Part shown: one piece after another, positions 12,767-13,929 of the stretch
How the letters are laid out: every line of letters starts with the position of its first letter
Numbering within the stretch: the first letter of the stretch is position 1
From: JBGQDM01 sp041495845
GTDB taxonomy: Bacteria > Acidobacteriota > Terriglobia > Terriglobales > Acidobacteriaceae
Length of the DNA stretch: 13,929 nt
Direction: 5' to 3'
Assembly: GCA_041495845.1 (NCBI GenBank)
Contig: JBGQDM010000088.1
Coordinates: 1 to 13,929 of the forward strand
Translations under genes and position numbers: made by a program
The notes under the pieces: model-generated
What the model was told of the DNA's origin: nothing
Seen by the model: the letters and a program-made list of their open reading frames with translations, nothing else
The model's database searches: none

Positions 12767-13414
12767 CTACGGTTCGCGGCGAGCCTCCACCGCTTTGCGT
12801 AGCGCCGCGATCTCGAAGCTGCTGCCCTGGAACAGAGATTCCAACCACGCCGGAGTTTCGCTCGCGATCGACTGTGGCCGCCCTCTCCTGAAACTCAATA
12901 ACTGCCGCACGCGCCCACCCACCTCCGAGTTGTCATAAATCCGCACAACTTCGATTCCGCTTTCTCCGAAGTCGAGCGCGGTGAACAGGTTCTTCGTACT
13001 CTTTTCGTAAATCTGGCGGACCAGCCGCTCCGAGGCGGAATGTCCGCCGCGATACGAGCGCTCAATGATGCGCCGGATACTCTCTTCCACGCCGCCGGCT
13101 GCCACGTAATCCATCGAAGTCCAGAAGCCGTGCTCGTGAGCCAGGCGCGACTGCTCGAACGTCACCCGACTGCGCAGCGTGGTTTCCAGCGCAAAGCTTT
13201 TGCGCGCGGTGATGTGATCGAGAATCCATCGCTGGAATTCCACGTTCACCTGGGCGCGAATCTGGTTGGAAATTTTGCGGAAGGAGCCAGAGTTCAGTTC
13301 GGCGGCACGGTTGTCGGCGTTGAACCATTCCACGCCAAAAGCGGAGAGAGGGAAGCGGCTGCTCTTGCCGCTGCCGGGCGGGCCGGCGATTACGATCATT
13401 CGAGGGCGTGGCAA
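12767..13414 (-). CDS. Zeta-toxin-like P-loop kinase
   Basis: A 215-residue protein with a Walker A motif at residues 11-19 (GPPGSGKSS) near the N-terminus and zeta-family marks: WFNADNRAAELN (about 30-41), FALETTL (74-80), and RGGHSASERLVRQIYEKS (122-139). Zeta toxins phosphorylate UDP-N-acetylglucosamine and block wall synthesis; relatives of this type may use other substrates. The start is either TTG 13414 (MPRPRMIVIAGPPG, GGCGG upstream) or ATG 13399; neither is decisive. It follows the partner gene by 3 bp, so the two are co-transcribed. The C-terminus (about 165-215) lacks a domain I can name. Confidence 0.85.
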   Translation of the reverse strand: MPRPRMIVIAGPPGSGKSSRFPLSAFGVEWFNADNRAAELNSGSFRKISNQIRAQVNVEFQRWILDHITARKSFALETTLRSRVTFEQSRLAHEHGFWTSMDYVAAGGVEESIRRIIERSYRGGHSASERLVRQIYEKSTKNLFTALDFGESGIEVVRIYDNSEVGGRVRQLLSFRRGRPQSIASETPAWLESLFQGSSFEIAALRKAVEARREP

Positions 13415-13417
13415 AGG

Positions 13418-13783
13418 CTAACCGCCGAAGTCGGTGCCCGCGTCCGCGCGCATGTCCTCGGGAAGTTCGCGCTTCAACAGGCGACCCTGCTCGTCAATGA
13501 TGCCCAGGCGCAAGGCTTCCTCGCGCTGTGCCTGGTAGATTTTGTCACCTTCGGCCAGAACGTAACTCATCAACGCGTCCAACTCGCCATCGTTGTCCAC
13601 GTCAATCGACTCGATCGTCAATGACTTGGTCGCCTTCATACGAACCTCATTATAGGCCAGCTCCCGGGCCAATTCAGCTGGATTTCTGTGCTCTGACGGG
13701 CGGTTGCTCAGGATCACCTTCGTAATCTGGCCTTTGCGGCGCACCGGGAGTTCGAGACTGGGCACGCCGTCCCACGCCCCCAC
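13418..13783 (-). CDS. Small protein upstream of the zeta-like kinase, probable antitoxin
   Basis: Up to 121 residues from GTG 13783; ATG 13639 (73 residues) is an attractive alternative because GAGG lies 5 bases before it. The part from about residue 49 on, MKATKSLTIESIDVDNDGEL, is followed by DALMSYVLAEGDKIYQAQREEALRLGI, a helical acidic segment. The N-terminal portion (SLELPVRRKGQITKVILSN) could be a beta-rich addition or untranslated. Being directly upstream, 3 bp from a zeta-like toxin gene, it is by position the antitoxin. I recognise no epsilon antitoxin sequence, so the role is inferred from layout only. Confidence 0.55.
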   Translation of the reverse strand: MGAWDGVPSLELPVRRKGQITKVILSNRPSEHRNPAELARELAYNEVRMKATKSLTIESIDVDNDGELDALMSYVLAEGDKIYQAQREEALRLGIIDEQGRLLKRELPEDMRADAGTDFGG

Positions 13784-13793
13784 CCCGCCCGCC

Positions 13794-13823
13794 TTTACAC
13801 CTCCGCCCGCAAAATGTTAATCT
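13794..13823 (+). promoter_or_regulatory. Promoter candidate of rpsO
   Basis: TTTACA (13794-13799), 18-base spacer, TAATCT (13818-13823). It would yield a leader of about 40 bases before the GTG at 13871, and lies between the divergent antitoxin-like gene and rpsO. Confidence 0.4.
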
Positions 13824-13870
13824 CAAATACGTTACCAAGAAAAAAATCGAGACAGGAGTGCATCAGGTTA

Positions 13871-13929
13871 GTGTTAGCCAGAGAGCAAAAACAATCTGTC
13901 ATTGATCAGCACCGCACGCACGAGACCGA
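13871..13929 (+). CDS. rpsO: Ribosomal protein S15, 5' end only
   Basis: A GTG at 13871 opens a frame to the right edge reading (M)LAREQKQSVIDQHRTHET, the characteristic start of S15 (pattern ML-x3-K-x2-II-x5-HE-x-DTGSPEVQ). Only 19 codons and two bases are visible. S15 binds 16S rRNA early in small-subunit assembly, and pnp often follows it. AGGAG (13854-13858) is 12 bases upstream and AGG (13865-13867) is closer. I chose this GTG because it gives the expected family start; no other gene is seen in the last 60 bases. Decisive support would be the next few codons (DTGSPEVQ). Confidence 0.8.
   Translation, partial: MLAREQKQSVIDQHRTHET

Noticed and set aside
12102..12938. 278-codon plus-strand frame overlapping two genes and the end of the zeta-like gene
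   Set aside because: Overlaps three better-supported genes in other frames; Arg/Ser/Cys-rich without motifs.
13040..13624. 194-codon plus-strand frame opposite the zeta-like and partner genes
   Set aside because: Antisense to a P-loop protein with clear motifs; no features of its own.
1..13929. Search for tRNA, rRNA or known riboswitches
   Set aside because: No cloverleaf, CCA end, rRNA core sequence or recognisable riboswitch was seen by eye; a covariance-model scan was not possible.

Overview
The window looks like chromosomal DNA from a GC-rich, free-living bacterium. An acidobacterium of the Terriglobia type is the best guess, because of the style of several intergenic repeats (periodic TTCGTG/TCTCTGCG and ATCCGTG units, a C-tract element with repeated AAATC...GGACTTA units, GGGTGGCCCACC-type repeats) together with ECF sigma/RskA-like and BaiN-type genes. 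This is inference from memory of such genomes; there is no rRNA here to settle it.

Layout. 2-841 (+) is the 3' part of a myo-inositol-1-phosphate synthase gene. It converges on a minus-strand block, 866-2667, read as Phd-like antitoxin, then VapC/PIN toxin, then a BaiN/HI0933 flavoprotein, with a perfect palindrome as probable operator in front of the antitoxin. 2760-4049 (-) is a class V (isopenicillin-N-epimerase-like) aminotransferase with a Tat-like leader. 4232-5556 (-) is an ECF sigma factor with its membrane anti-sigma factor, overlapping by one base. 5725-6714 (-) is a zinc-ribbon, single-pass, Sel1-repeat protein. The long gap 6715-7138 holds a non-coding repeat-like element.

7139-11336 (+) is an accessory stretch of visibly lower GC in places: a small secreted four-cysteine protein, a secreted M48 zinc peptidase, and then the most interesting pair in the window. 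This is a DUF5343-like protein (9028-9717) overlapping by 8 bases a DpnII/MboI-like PD-(D/E)XK nuclease (9710-10264), with no methyltransferase beside it. The pair is followed by a 39-codon ORF or remnant, a strong hairpin terminator, and a polytopic membrane protein with a possible leaderless promoter.

11337-11740 is a non-coding element with two nested inverted repeats around a 24-bp tandem duplication, resembling the end of an insertion sequence or a decayed mobile element. A conserved hypothetical protein (11693-12220) starts inside its right edge, followed by a four-helix membrane protein (12271-12708). 12767-13783 (-) is a zeta-toxin-like kinase with an upstream small partner, a probable toxin-antitoxin pair. 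At the right edge, 13871-13929 (+), the first 19 codons of a GTG-started rpsO (ribosomal protein S15) are visible.

Taken together, housekeeping genes (inositol phosphate synthase, S15, sigma/anti-sigma) frame two toxin-antitoxin-like pairs and a probable uncharacterised two-gene nuclease system, with repeat-rich DNA around the accessory part.
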